Shown: piece by piece, positions 49,342 to 57,600 of the stretch
How the letters are laid out: each line of letters opens with the position of its first letter
Numbering within the stretch: position 1 is the first letter of the stretch
NCBI RefSeq assembly: GCF_006782915.1
Contig: NZ_VCNP01000056.1
Coordinates: 806,001 to 870,000 of the forward strand
Reading direction: 5' to 3'
Source of the DNA: Streptomyces calvus
GTDB lineage: Bacteria > Actinomycetota > Actinomycetes > Streptomycetales > Streptomycetaceae
Length of the DNA stretch: 64,000 bases
The notes under the pieces: model-generated
What the model saw: the letters and a program-made list of their open reading frames with translations, nothing else
What the model was told of the DNA's origin: nothing
Database searches by the model: none
Translations under genes and position numbers: made by a program

Positions 49342-49887
49342 TCACCGCATGTCGGAGGCGTATCCCGGAAGCACCCGGCGCAGGGCGCGCAGCGCGTAGT
49401 ACGCGCGGGACTTCACGGTACCGGGCGGGATGCCGAGGGCCGACGCCGCTTCCGCCACACTCGCCCCCTGGAAGTACACGAGCACCAGGACTTCACGGTG
49501 CTCGGGAGTGAGTGTCTTCACAGCCTCACGGACGTCGAGCATGGCCGCGGCCCGCTCGGCGTGGTCGGAGGTCACCCGCGCGTTCTCCAGCACGGCGTCC
49601 CCGACCTCGGCCGGCCGTGCCTGCCGCGCCCGTCGCGCGTCGATCGCCAGCCGCCGTCCCACGGTGAGCAGCCAGGGCCGCACGGAGGCGAAGTCCTCGG
49701 CGCGCAGGGCCTCGGGATGCTGCCAGGCGCGTACCAGGGTCTCCTGGACCAGGTCCTCCGCGCGCTGCCGGTCGCCGTCGCAGAGCCGGAGCAGCAGCGC
49801 GAAGAGGGGCCGGCCGTGCTCGCGTTGCAGTGCGGCGAGCTCGTGCTCGGCGGTCGTCTCGTTCGTGAGTGTCATTCCGGCCGTCAT
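49342..49887 (-). CDS. ECF-family RNA polymerase sigma factor
   Basis: A 181-aa sigma factor with only regions 2 and 4. Region 2 has RPLFALLLRLCDGDRQRAED and LVQETLVRAWQHP, with SVRPWLLTVGRRLAIDARR in 2.3/2.4; region 4 has LTPEHREVLVLVYFQGASVA and ALGIPPGTVKSRAYYALRAL, the helix-turn-helix that contacts the -35 box. The start is ambiguous: ATG 49887 and ATG 49875 are in frame and neither has a good Shine-Dalgarno, so a leaderless transcript is possible. The likely partner is the zf-HC2 anti-sigma downstream. Target promoters are not visible with confidence in the window. Confidence 0.9.
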   Translation of the reverse strand: MTAGMTLTNETTAEHELAALQREHGRPLFALLLRLCDGDRQRAEDLVQETLVRAWQHPEALRAEDFASVRPWLLTVGRRLAIDARRARQARPAEVGDAVLENARVTSDHAERAAAMLDVREAVKTLTPEHREVLVLVYFQGASVAEAASALGIPPGTVKSRAYYALRALRRVLPGYASDMR

Positions 49888-50073
49888 GGCCGTATGGCAG
49901 CGCACGGCGTCACCCGTGGACAGGGCGCGCACACGAGCGTGCGGCGGACGGTCGATCGCGTCGATGAACGGTCCGACGAACGGTCGAGGCGGCGGTCCGC
50001 GACCGCCGGACGCGCCACCCGGCGTGTCGGAGCGGTGACGGCGCGGAGCGAGCGCCCCTGCCTGTTCCCCGCG

Positions 50074-50541
50074 TCAGCCGAGGTCGACGTGGTCGAGGGC
50101 CTTCAGCAGTTCGCCGAGGACCCGCAGGCAGGCCGTGACGTCGGCGTCCGTGAGGTCCCCGCCGACCTCCCGCAGCAACTGGTGCTCGCGGTCGAGGACG
50201 GCGGTGATCGCCGCGGAGCCCCGCTGCGTGAGGCGGATGAGCGAGGACCGCCGGTGGGCGGGGTTGGGGACGCTCTCCACCAGGTCCTGCGCCGCCGCGT
50301 CGTTCACCATGCGCTGCACGAACTGCCGGCTGATCGCCTGCGCCCGGCCCATCTGCGGCACGGTCATCGGCCCGTTGCGGTGCAGCAGCGTCAGCACGGC
50401 ACGCACGCCGAGCGACAGGCCGTCGCCGGTGGCGAGGCCCTGCTCCACGCTGCGCTGGGCGCGCCGGTAGAGGGGGCCGACCAGGTCGTACACCTCGGTG
50501 AGGCGGCGGCCGAGTGCGTCCGGGGGCAGGGGCTTGTCCAT
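50074..50541 (-). CDS. MarR-family transcriptional repressor
   Basis: A 155-aa dimeric winged-helix regulator: LTEVYDLVGPLYRRAQRSVE, GLSLGVRAVLTLLHRNGPMT, VPQMGRAQAISRQFVQRMVN in the recognition region, and the wing VESVPNPAHRRSSLIRLTQRG. The ligand is unknown. ATG 50541 has GAGGGGG 8 bp upstream. The 66-bp gap to the divergent hydrolase gene contains two near-identical operator-like sequences, so it probably represses itself and the hydrolase. Confidence 0.9.
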   Translation of the reverse strand: MDKPLPPDALGRRLTEVYDLVGPLYRRAQRSVEQGLATGDGLSLGVRAVLTLLHRNGPMTVPQMGRAQAISRQFVQRMVNDAAAQDLVESVPNPAHRRSSLIRLTQRGSAAITAVLDREHQLLREVGGDLTDADVTACLRVLGELLKALDHVDLG

Positions 50542-50560
50542 CGCGTTCACCCCCTCATCA

Positions 50561-50608
50561 TGACACCTTGGTTGCCAAACTCCCGTGAAGATGACACCTT
50601 GGTTGTCA
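50561..50608. promoter_or_regulatory. Duplicated MarR operator-like sites
   Basis: TGACACCTTGGTTGCCA (50561-50577) and TGACACCTTGGTTGTCA (50592-50608) are 31 bp apart, about three helical turns. The second has inverted ends TGACA/TGTCA. The second site runs into the start codon of the hydrolase (ATG 50608), so bound repressor would block initiation. Confidence 0.75.
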
Positions 50609-51423
50609 TGATTGGTGCTTCGGACCTGCGCTTCTTCCCGTCCGCCGACGGCGATCTCGCCTACCTCGACACCGGATCCGGCGACCCGGTCGTCCTGATC
50701 CACTCCGGATTCGTCGACCACCGCGTCTGGCAGGACCAGATCCCCGCCCTCGCCGCCCACCACCGGGTGATCGCCCCGGACGTACGCGGTCACGGCCTCT
50801 CCGCCAACGCCACCGCGCCGTTCCGCTGGGCCGACGACCTCGCCGGACTGCTGCGCCACCTCGACGCGGGCCCGGCCGTCCTCGTCGGCCTGTCGATGGG
50901 CGGCGTCATCGCCACCGACACCGTGCTCGAACACCCCGGCCTCGTCCGCGCCGTGGTCACCTGCGGCGCCGCGACCGGAGACTTCCGGTCCACCGATCCC
51001 TGGCACCAGGAGGTGCAGGCCGAGACCGCGCGGGCGCTGGCCGCCGGCGACGTCGAGGGCTGGCTCACGGCCTTCCTCCGCGTCGTACCCGGCCCCCACC
51101 GCACCGCCGACGACATCGACCCCGGCATCCTCGGCCGGCTGCGGGAGATGGCGCTGCACACCATCTCCAAGCACACCCCCGGCGAGCGGAACCGGCTCGT
51201 TCCCGTGACCGGCTCCTTCGAGCGCGCACCGAAGATCGAGGTCCCGCTGCTCGCCGTGAACGGCGCCCTCGAACCCGACGACGTGCTCGCCGCGGCCGAG
51301 CGCCTCGCCGGTGCCGTCCCCGGCGGCCGGACCGTGACCGTGGGCGGCACCGGCCACTACCCGAACATGGAGCGGCCGGAGCTCTTCAACCGGATCCTGC
51401 TGGACTTCCTGCGCGCCCTCTAA
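50608..51423 (+). CDS. Alpha/beta-fold hydrolase
   Basis: A 271-aa hydrolase of the 3-oxoadipate enol-lactonase/esterase type. VVLIHSGFVDHRVWQDQIPA forms the oxyanion strand, VIAPDVRGHGLSANA the next turn, and GLSMGGVIATDTVL the nucleophile elbow with Ser96. LLAVNGALEPDDVL gives the region of the acid residue and GGTGHYPNMERPELF the His. The substrate is unknown; control by MarR suggests an aromatic or antibiotic-like compound. ATG 50608 overlaps an operator and has no Shine-Dalgarno. Its stop overlaps the convergent permease stop by 4 bp. Confidence 0.88.
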   Translation: MIGASDLRFFPSADGDLAYLDTGSGDPVVLIHSGFVDHRVWQDQIPALAAHHRVIAPDVRGHGLSANATAPFRWADDLAGLLRHLDAGPAVLVGLSMGGVIATDTVLEHPGLVRAVVTCGAATGDFRSTDPWHQEVQAETARALAAGDVEGWLTAFLRVVPGPHRTADDIDPGILGRLREMALHTISKHTPGERNRLVPVTGSFERAPKIEVPLLAVNGALEPDDVLAAAERLAGAVPGGRTVTVGGTGHYPNMERPELFNRILLDFLRAL

Positions 51424-52832
51424 CGCCGCGCCAGCTCCGACCGCCGGTAGGAGTAGGCGAAGTAGATCACCAGACCCAGCGCGAACCACACCGCGAACCG
51501 CGCCCAGGTCTGCCACTGCAGGAACGTGATCAGCCAGATCGAGAAGACCACGCCCAGCGCCGGCACCACCGGCATCCACGGCGTGCGGAAGGTGCGCGGC
51601 AGGTCCGGCTGCCGGTAGCGCAGCACGATCACCGCCGTGCACACCACGACGAACGCCAGCAGGATCCCGATGTTGGTCAGTTCGGCCGCCTCGCCGATCG
51701 GCAGGAACCCGGCGATGGCGGCCGACGCCACCCCCACGATCCAGGTGACCCGCGTCGGCACGTGCCGGGTCGGGTGGGTCTTGGCGAACCAGCGCGGCAG
51801 CAGCCCGTCCCGCGACATCGCGAACCACACCCGCGTCACACCCAGCATGAACGTGAACATCACGGTGAGGATGCCGATGATGGCGCCCACCGCGATCACG
51901 TCCGCGAGCCCGCCCAGCCCCACCGACTTGAACGCCGTGGAGAAGCCGCTCTCCGGGTCGATGTCCTTGTGGTTCTGCATGCCCGTCAGCACCAGGCAGG
52001 CCGCCACGTACAGGACCATCGAGATGATCAGTGAATAGATGATCGCCTTCGGCATGTGCCGCTGGGCGTCCTTGGACTCCTCGGCCGCCGTTGACATCGC
52101 GTCGTAGCCGAACACCGCGAAGAACACCGTCGCCGCACCGGTGAACGCCCCGCCCACCCCGTACGGGAAGAACGGGTTGTAGTTCGCGGTGTCGATGTGG
52201 AACACGCCGACCGCGATCACCAGCAGCACGACCAGCACCTTCAGCACCACCACGACCGTCTCGAACCGGGCCGCGTTCTTGATGCCGAGGTTCAGCAGGA
52301 AGGCGATCAGCAGACACAGCAGGGCCGCGAACAGGTCCACGCGGTGGCCGTCACCGGTGCCGGGCGCACCCAGCATCCAGTTCGGCAGGTCGGCGCCCAT
52401 CTCGTTCACCAGGAAGCTGAAGTAGCCGGAGATGCCGATCGCCACCACCGCCACGATCGCCGTGTACTCCAGCAGCAGGTCCCAGCCGATGAACCAGCCC
52501 GCGAGCTCCCCGAGCACCGCGTACCCGTACGTGTAGGCCGAACCGGCCTTCGGGATCAGCCCCGCGAACTCCGCGTACGACAGCGCGGCGGCGGCGCTGG
52601 CCACCCCCGCGACCAGGAACGACAACAGCACCGCCGGGCCCGCCGTGCCGTTGGCGACCGTTCCCGCCAGCGTGAAGATGCCGGCGCCGATGATGCCGCC
52701 CACGCCGATCGCGGTGAGCTGCCCCAGTCCGAGGGTGCGCTCCAGTCGCGCACCCTCGCCGACTTCCGTCTCCTCGATGTGTTCGATGGGTTTGCGGCGG
52801 AGAATGCCCTCACCCATCCGGAGCCCGGCCAT
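51420..52832 (-). CDS. APC-superfamily amino-acid permease (cationic amino-acid transporter-like)
   Basis: A 470-aa membrane protein with 12 or more helices. It carries GLGQLTAIGVGGIIGAGIF at helix 1, SYAEFAGLIPKAGSAYTYGY at helix 2-3, FFAVFGYDAMSTAAEESKD at helix 6, and TRVWFAMSRDGLLPRWF, all typical of the CAT/YfnA group. The substrate is likely a neutral or cationic amino acid, imported by proton coupling. ATG 52832 has GAGGTGAGG upstream; ATG 52877, 15 codons earlier with GGGGG, is an alternative start. It is followed upstream on the same strand by a universal stress protein gene (about 100 bp). Confidence 0.9.
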   Translation of the reverse strand: MAGLRMGEGILRRKPIEHIEETEVGEGARLERTLGLGQLTAIGVGGIIGAGIFTLAGTVANGTAGPAVLLSFLVAGVASAAAALSYAEFAGLIPKAGSAYTYGYAVLGELAGWFIGWDLLLEYTAIVAVVAIGISGYFSFLVNEMGADLPNWMLGAPGTGDGHRVDLFAALLCLLIAFLLNLGIKNAARFETVVVVLKVLVVLLVIAVGVFHIDTANYNPFFPYGVGGAFTGAATVFFAVFGYDAMSTAAEESKDAQRHMPKAIIYSLIISMVLYVAACLVLTGMQNHKDIDPESGFSTAFKSVGLGGLADVIAVGAIIGILTVMFTFMLGVTRVWFAMSRDGLLPRWFAKTHPTRHVPTRVTWIVGVASAAIAGFLPIGEAAELTNIGILLAFVVVCTAVIVLRYRQPDLPRTFRTPWMPVVPALGVVFSIWLITFLQWQTWARFAVWFALGLVIYFAYSYRRSELARR

Positions 52833-52939
52833 GCGCCTCACCTCTTCGCGATCGGCAAACGGCTGACGGCGGATCATGATGCCCCCACGACACCTCCGAC
52901 GGAAGACACCACGCACGCACCGGGCCCACGGCGGCGGAA

Positions 52940-53401
52940 CTACGGCACCACCGTCACCGGCCAGCGCCCCGCCTTCACCAGCCGCACCGCGACCGACCCG
53001 ACGATCCGGTGCCCCGCCTGCTCGGAGGCGCCCACCACCACCGCGTCCGCCTTGAGGTCGTCCGCCGCCTTCACCAGGCCGTTGTACGGGTCGCCGCGGA
53101 ACGTGTGGAACTCCCAGCGGACGTCGAAGACCCCCTTGATCCGCTCCATCGCGTCCCGCACCTGCGCCACCAGGCCCTCGGCGATCTCCTCCGTGGCGTC
53201 GGCCACCGGCGCGCCGAGCGCCGCGCCCGCCGCCAGCACCGGCTGCACGTAGACGATGGCGAGCAACGCCCCCTGGCGGCGCGCCAGTCCGAACGCGTAC
53301 GCCGCCGCGCGCAGCGAGGAGTCGGAGCCGTCCACGCCGACCACGATCACCTTCGGGCCGTCCGTGCCCCGTTCGAACCGATGGGACTGCTGTTCCGTCA
53401 C
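52940..53401 (-). CDS. Universal stress protein (UspA family)
   Basis: A 153-aa single Usp domain: VIVVGVDGSDSSLRAAAYAF at the first strand-helix, and the ATP-binding signature is partly kept as VVVGASEQAGHRIVGSVAVR (G-x2-G-x9-G-S/T-like), so nucleotide binding is plausible. Its cellular role is general stress adaptation. GTG 53401 has no Shine-Dalgarno; TAGCCT lies 6 bp upstream, matching a -10 element for a leaderless mRNA. It precedes the amino-acid permease on the same strand. Confidence 0.88.
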   Translation of the reverse strand: MTEQQSHRFERGTDGPKVIVVGVDGSDSSLRAAAYAFGLARRQGALLAIVYVQPVLAAGAALGAPVADATEEIAEGLVAQVRDAMERIKGVFDVRWEFHTFRGDPYNGLVKAADDLKADAVVVGASEQAGHRIVGSVAVRLVKAGRWPVTVVP

Positions 53402-53547
53402 GGCCCGAGGCTATCGGAGCCGTCCGCCGGGTCCGGCGGGGCGTCCGCGGGAATCCGCCGGCCCGCGCTGCGTCGATCGGGTGAATCCGTGCCGCCGCAC
53501 CGGTGTCGCTGAGGTGCGTCGGCCCCCCGCGGGGCGACTGATGAGTC

Positions 53548-54378
53548 ATGCAGAAGGATCAGTTGCTCACCCGGCGCCGGACGCTGTGCGCCGGCGCCGC
53601 CGCCCTCGGTGCGGCCACCGTGGCCGCGGCGATCACGCCGGGCGCCGGGAAGCAGGCCCCGCCGCCCGCCGCCGGCGCACCGGCCGCCCGCCGCCCGCTC
53701 AAGCCCTCCGAGTACCGCCTCAGGCCCCTGACCGGCTACGGCCCGCCGCGCACCACGCCCGGCAGGACCCCGGTGCGCACGGAACCGCTGCTGCGGGTGT
53801 CCGGGCGCGGCCGCACCATGGTGCTGACCTTCGACGACGGACCCGACCCCCGCTACACCCCGCACATCCTGGACACCCTCGCCCGCTACGAGGTGCGGGC
53901 GATGTTCTTCGTCTGCGGCGAGATGGCCGCCACCCATCCGGACCTGCTGGCCCGGATGGCCGACGAGGGGCACGTGGTCGGCAACCACACCTGGTCCCAC
54001 CCGCTCCTCACCGAACTGCGCCGCAGCCGGATCCGCTCCGAGATGGAGCGCACCAGCGACATCGTGGAGAAGGCCCACGGGCACCGCCCGGAGTGGTTCC
54101 GCGCACCCTACGGCGCCTGGAACCGCGCCGCCTTCCAGCTCGGCGCCGAACTGGGCATGGAGCCGCTGGCCTGGACCGTCGACACCCTCGACTGGACCAC
54201 CCCCGGCACCCGCACCATCGTCGACCGGGTCGAGGACGGCGCCGCCCCCGGCGTCGTGGTGCTCTCGCACGACGCCGGGGGCGACCGGGGACAGAGCGTA
54301 CGGGCCCTGCGCCGCTACCTGCCGGCGCTCCTCGACGACGGCTACCACCTCACGGTGCCCCGCCGGCAGTACGCCTGA
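53548..54378 (+). CDS. Secreted polysaccharide deacetylase (NodB/CE4)
   Basis: Removes N-acetyl groups from peptidoglycan, chitin or related glycans outside the cell. The 276-aa protein has a Tat-like signal (TRRRTLCAGAAALGAATVAA), a Pro-rich spacer, and the NodB domain with motif 1 TFDDGPDPRY, motif 2 HTWSHP, motif 3 RAPYGAWN, motif 4 WTVDTLDW and motif 5 VLSHDAG, all intact. The ATG 53548 lacks an obvious Shine-Dalgarno. It converges with the sortase gene on a perfect bidirectional hairpin. Confidence 0.92.
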   Translation: MQKDQLLTRRRTLCAGAAALGAATVAAAITPGAGKQAPPPAAGAPAARRPLKPSEYRLRPLTGYGPPRTTPGRTPVRTEPLLRVSGRGRTMVLTFDDGPDPRYTPHILDTLARYEVRAMFFVCGEMAATHPDLLARMADEGHVVGNHTWSHPLLTELRRSRIRSEMERTSDIVEKAHGHRPEWFRAPYGAWNRAAFQLGAELGMEPLAWTVDTLDWTTPGTRTIVDRVEDGAAPGVVVLSHDAGGDRGQSVRALRRYLPALLDDGYHLTVPRRQYA

Positions 54379-54380
54379 GC

Positions 54381-54407
54381 CCGGACCCCGGCCCGGCCGG
54401 GGTCCGG
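54381..54407. terminator. Bidirectional terminator, 11-bp perfect stem
   Basis: Arms CCGGACCCCGG and CCGGGGTCCGG with a 5-base loop, between the stops of the convergent deacetylase and sortase genes. Confidence 0.85.
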
Positions 54408-55076
54408 TCAGCGGACCTCGGCCAGGCGGGCGAACGCGACGACGTTCCCGTCGTAGCCGTTCTGCTGGGAGAAACCGCCGCCGCAGGTGATCACCCGCAG
54501 CTCCGCGGTGCCCTTCGAGGAGTAGACCCGGTTCCCGGGGAAGGCGTTCTTCGCGAAGACCTCGATGCCGTAGACCTCGAACACGGCGGTCCTGCCGTCC
54601 TTGCGCTGGATCTCGACGCGGTTGCCCTTCTTCATCGCCCCGAGCCCGTAGAACACCGCCGGGCCCTGTGCGTTGTCGACATGACCGACGACGACCGCCG
54701 TGCCCTTCTCGCCCGGTGTCACGGCACCGGTGAACCAGCCCGCCAGATTGGGGTCCTCGGGCGGCGGTGCGTCCACCCAGCCCTCCGCGTCCAGCCCCAC
54801 CGGCATCACCGGCGCGTCCACCTGGATCGCCGGGATCCGCACCCGGTCCGGCATCGAGTACGGCAGCGGCTCCGCCGACGGGACGACGGTGGCGCCGGGC
54901 ACCCGGCTGTCGGCGGCGGCCGCCCCGGCCGGCTGCGGCGGGCCCACGTCGAACTCCCCGGAACCGTTCCGGATGAGCGCGAGGCCGGTGAGCAGGACCA
55001 GCGCTATCACGCCCCACGGGGCGCGCTTCTTGGGCCGCGCCTCCTCTTCGGCTTCGGCCGGCCAGAAAGCAGACAT
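54408..55076 (-). CDS. Class F sortase
   Basis: A 222-aa membrane-anchored cysteine transpeptidase: short cytoplasmic region with RPKKR, one transmembrane helix (APWGVIALVLLTGLALI), a linker, and the sortase beta-barrel. The catalytic residues are His132 in VVGHVDNA and Cys198 in VITCGGGF, with Arg217 near the end as the likely third residue. Class F sortases are found in actinobacteria; their natural substrates are poorly known. ATG 55076 has GGAAGG 4 bp upstream. A surface protein gene lies divergently, about 335 bp away. Confidence 0.92.
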   Translation of the reverse strand: MSAFWPAEAEEEARPKKRAPWGVIALVLLTGLALIRNGSGEFDVGPPQPAGAAAADSRVPGATVVPSAEPLPYSMPDRVRIPAIQVDAPVMPVGLDAEGWVDAPPPEDPNLAGWFTGAVTPGEKGTAVVVGHVDNAQGPAVFYGLGAMKKGNRVEIQRKDGRTAVFEVYGIEVFAKNAFPGNRVYSSKGTAELRVITCGGGFSQQNGYDGNVVAFARLAEVR

Positions 55077-55411
55077 TCGCCTTCCCCTCTCGACACGGCC
55101 GTCGCCGTGTCACTCGCGCATGACGAAAACGCTAAGTGGCGCGCGCGCAACCGGCGACGGGGCGGCGGCGAACGGGTGGTCCCCGGCGGCGGCGGGTGCG
55201 CCATCCGGGGCGGCACCCGGCGAAGATCTTCTGACGGTCCGTGACCTGCGGCGATATCCCCCGGCGCGGCCGGCCGCGCGCCCACCGCCTCACCGGTACG
55301 GACCAGTCCCGAAATGCGGTGCGGCTCAAGGCAACTGAGGGTCTTTCCGGGAGGCGCTTTCTCGCCGATCGACCGGGGACGGGACCCGGGGCGCCTTCCG
55401 CGGAGGATCAC
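55077..55411. other. Divergent intergenic region, about 335 bp
   Basis: It separates the sortase and the small surface protein genes. The 55120-55135 stretch (GACGAAAACGCTAAG) is relatively AT-rich and may be part of a promoter. The surface-protein gene is preceded by GGAGG. No operator is evident. Confidence 0.4.
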
Positions 55412-55909
55412 ATGCGCAACACACGTGCCCTGGCGGCCGCCGGAGCCGCGGTCGCCGTCCTCGGGGTCGCCGCACCGGCGGCCGTGGCGGACTCCGGCCG
55501 GGTGCCCAACCCGTCCAACATCGTCGCCCTGCCCAGCGTCATCGCGGCCGGCGGCCAGCTGACCATCACGGTCGACGGCTGCCCGCACGGCGGCACCGCG
55601 ACCTCCAAGGTCTTCCCCAAGACCAACCTCACGCCCATCCACGGGGCCAACGACACCTCGAAGGGCACCGCGACCGTCGACGCCAACGCCCGTCCCGGCC
55701 CCTACGACATCACCGTCCACTGCTCCGGCAAGAGCCTGACCCGCCCGGCCGCCTTCACCGTCATCGGCGGTGTCCAGGGCGGTATCGGCGGCAGCAGCAC
55801 CAGCGGCGCGACGCCCACGGACATCGCCATCGGCGGCGCGCTGGTGACGGCCGCGGTCGTCGGCGGCGGCCTCTTCTGGATGCGCCGCCGCGCCGAGAAG
55901 CAGGTCTGA
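55412..55909 (+). CDS. Small secreted, C-terminally anchored surface protein
   Basis: A 165-aa protein with a signal peptide (ALAAAGAAVAVLGVAAPAAV), a compact beta-rich domain with two cysteines (VDGCPHGG and ITVHCSGKS, probably a disulfide), a Gly/Ser/Thr linker, and a C-terminal hydrophobic helix followed by RRRAEKQV. The tail looks like a sortase-substrate tail, but no LPxTG motif precedes it; the protein may just be membrane anchored. ATG 55412 follows GGAGG. It lies divergent from the sortase gene, which makes it a candidate substrate. Confidence 0.75.
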   Translation: MRNTRALAAAGAAVAVLGVAAPAAVADSGRVPNPSNIVALPSVIAAGGQLTITVDGCPHGGTATSKVFPKTNLTPIHGANDTSKGTATVDANARPGPYDITVHCSGKSLTRPAAFTVIGGVQGGIGGSSTSGATPTDIAIGGALVTAAVVGGGLFWMRRRAEKQV

Positions 55910-55954
55910 GCAGCTGTCCCCCCGCGACTGCCGTTCCGCACGTGTCCGACAGGA

Positions 55955-55989
55955 CGGCGCCCCGGATCCGCGGAGGATCCGGGGCGCCG
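55955..55989. terminator. Bidirectional terminator, 15-bp perfect stem
   Basis: Arms CGGCGCCCCGGATCC and GGATCCGGGGCGCCG around GCGGA, between the convergent surface-protein and DUF4239 genes. Confidence 0.9.
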
Positions 55990-56004
55990 CCGCGCCCGCC
56001 GGGC

Positions 56005-56769
56005 TCAGCCCGCCAGATGCGGGAAGAGCCGCAGGAACGGCTCCGCCGAGGCGGCCATGCCCCGGCCGTAGGGCGCGTCGAAGTCCCAGATCAGGAAGAG
56101 CAGGAAGGCGATCAGCGCGGAGAACAGCCCGGCCAGCACCAACTCCCGCCCGGTGCGCCGGATCTGCAGCGCGAAGATCATGCCGATGGTGATGGCGGCC
56201 CCGGCGATCAGCCCGAACCACACCACGCCCGGCATGGTCTCCCCGGTCGACTCGGCCCGCGCGCTGCGCGCCTGGTCGGCGGCGGCCACCTGGTCCATGA
56301 GCGGCTGGTAGGCCTGCGCCTCGAAGTCCGTGCGCGGCTCGTAGTCGGTGACGTCGTGGCGGACGCGGTCGAGCAGCGCGGTGCCGCGCGCGGTGACCCG
56401 GCCCTCGTCGGCCATGACCCGCCACTCGGTCGTCACGAGGTGTCCGACATAGGCGTTGACGTCGTCGCGGATGCGGTCGCGCACGTCCGCCGGGTAGACC
56501 CGTACGCGCTCGGAGATCTCGTGCAGGGCCACCGCCTCCGCCCGTACGTGCTCCTGGGCGGCGCTGCGCCCCTCCCAGACGCCGGCGATGGCGAGACCGA
56601 GGACGATGGCGTACACCACGCCGATCCACATCGTCATGTACTCGATGACGTCCGGTGTCTCGCTGGGATCCTCGTCGTCGGACGCCCTGCGGTGCCGCAC
56701 GAGGGTGACCACCACCACGACGACGCAGGCGGCCAGCATCGCGAGGGTGAGAACAAGCCATTCCGGCAA
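56005..56769 (-). CDS. DUF4239 (bestrophin-like) membrane protein
   Basis: A 254-aa protein with an N-terminal transmembrane helix (TLAMLAACVVVVVVTLVR), a second helix (TMWIGVVYAIVLGLAIAGVWE), a long amphipathic helical central domain (HEISERVRVYPADVRDRIRD), and two closely spaced helices at the end (FGLIAGAAITIGMIFAL and LAGLFSALIAFLLFLI). This is the DUF4239 layout; function unknown, with possible channel-like relatives. I chose TTG 56769 because GGAGG lies 6 bp upstream; the frame extends five codons further. It is monocistronic or follows the Pro-Thr-rich gene on the same strand (25 bp). Confidence 0.8.
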   Translation of the reverse strand: MPEWLVLTLAMLAACVVVVVVTLVRHRRASDDEDPSETPDVIEYMTMWIGVVYAIVLGLAIAGVWEGRSAAQEHVRAEAVALHEISERVRVYPADVRDRIRDDVNAYVGHLVTTEWRVMADEGRVTARGTALLDRVRHDVTDYEPRTDFEAQAYQPLMDQVAAADQARSARAESTGETMPGVVWFGLIAGAAITIGMIFALQIRRTGRELVLAGLFSALIAFLLFLIWDFDAPYGRGMAASAEPFLRLFPHLAG

Positions 56770-56794
56770 GATGTGCCTCCACAAGCAACGAGGT

Positions 56795-57430
56795 TCAGCG
56801 CGGACGGAGCGCGGCGACGGCGACCACCGCGGGCACCGTGATGAGCAGGACGAAGACGAGCGGCGACATGGCCCCGCCGGAGGAGCGCCGCGCCGGGGCC
56901 GCGCGGTGGCGCGGGTAGCGCACGGGCGTCACGGACGGACGCGGCTCGGGCGTGGCCGACGGCGACGGGGGCGGTGGGGGAGGGGACGGTGGGGGCGGCG
57001 GGGTGGGCGCCGGGGTCGGCCGGGCCGCGGGCGGAGCCGGGCGGGCGGCGGGCGGGCGCTCCGGCTCGGGGGTGGGGGTGGGGCTGGGCCTCGGCGGGCG
57101 CGGCGTGGTCGGCGCGGGCTCCGGCGGAGGCGTCGGTGGCGGAGTGGGCGTGGGTGAGGGAGTGGGCGTCGGCGTGGGCGTCGGTGTCGGGGTGGGCGTG
57201 GGCGTCGGGGGCGGCGGCGGAGGCGGGCACGGCGGCGGGAAGGGCCACTCGACACTTCCCGCGACCGCGACCGCCTCGGTGCCGTCCGGTCCCGTCGAGG
57301 CGTACGCACAGGCGTCGGCCGTCGCCGCGCCGGGTGCGCCGACCAGCGCCCAGATCAGCGTCCCCACGGCCAACACGCGGGCGAGGCCGCGGGCTTGAGT
57401 CGGTACGAGAGCGTGCACGACGGGGATCAT
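56795..57430 (-). CDS. Secreted Pro-Thr-rich surface protein with C-terminal anchor
   Basis: A 211-aa protein with a signal peptide (RVLAVGTLIWALVGAPGAAT), a short extracellular region with two cysteines (ACAYAS and PPCPPP), then about 100 residues of Pro, Thr, Ala and Glu including an uninterrupted Pro-Thr dipeptide run, and a C-terminal transmembrane helix (PLVFVLLITVPAVVAVAAL) with LRPR at the end. Such stalks cross the cell wall and may be O-mannosylated. The repeats make the nucleotide sequence almost entirely G+T on the + strand. ATG 57430 is the start. Confidence 0.65.
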   Translation of the reverse strand: MIPVVHALVPTQARGLARVLAVGTLIWALVGAPGAATADACAYASTGPDGTEAVAVAGSVEWPFPPPCPPPPPPPTPTPTPTPTPTPTPTPSPTPTPPPTPPPEPAPTTPRPPRPSPTPTPEPERPPAARPAPPAARPTPAPTPPPPPSPPPPPPSPSATPEPRPSVTPVRYPRHRAAPARRSSGGAMSPLVFVLLITVPAVVAVAALRPR

Positions 57431-57600
57431 GGGTCGCGGACCGGCCCGTCACGCACGGAGGCCGGGTGATTGCCCCGAAGGAGTTAACCGAAGAAATCCG
57501 GGCCCCCGTTGAACACCGGGTGTGCTCCCGTGCGTACCCATCGTCGAGCGGCGGCACAGCAGGGCGCTGCAAACACCCTGGCGACGATGTGGAGTTGACG

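Noticed and set aside
56952..57398. Gly/Val-rich + strand frame opposite the Pro-Thr-rich gene
   Set aside because: It is the complement of the Pro-Thr repeat; the minus frame has a signal peptide and C-terminal anchor whereas this frame has neither.
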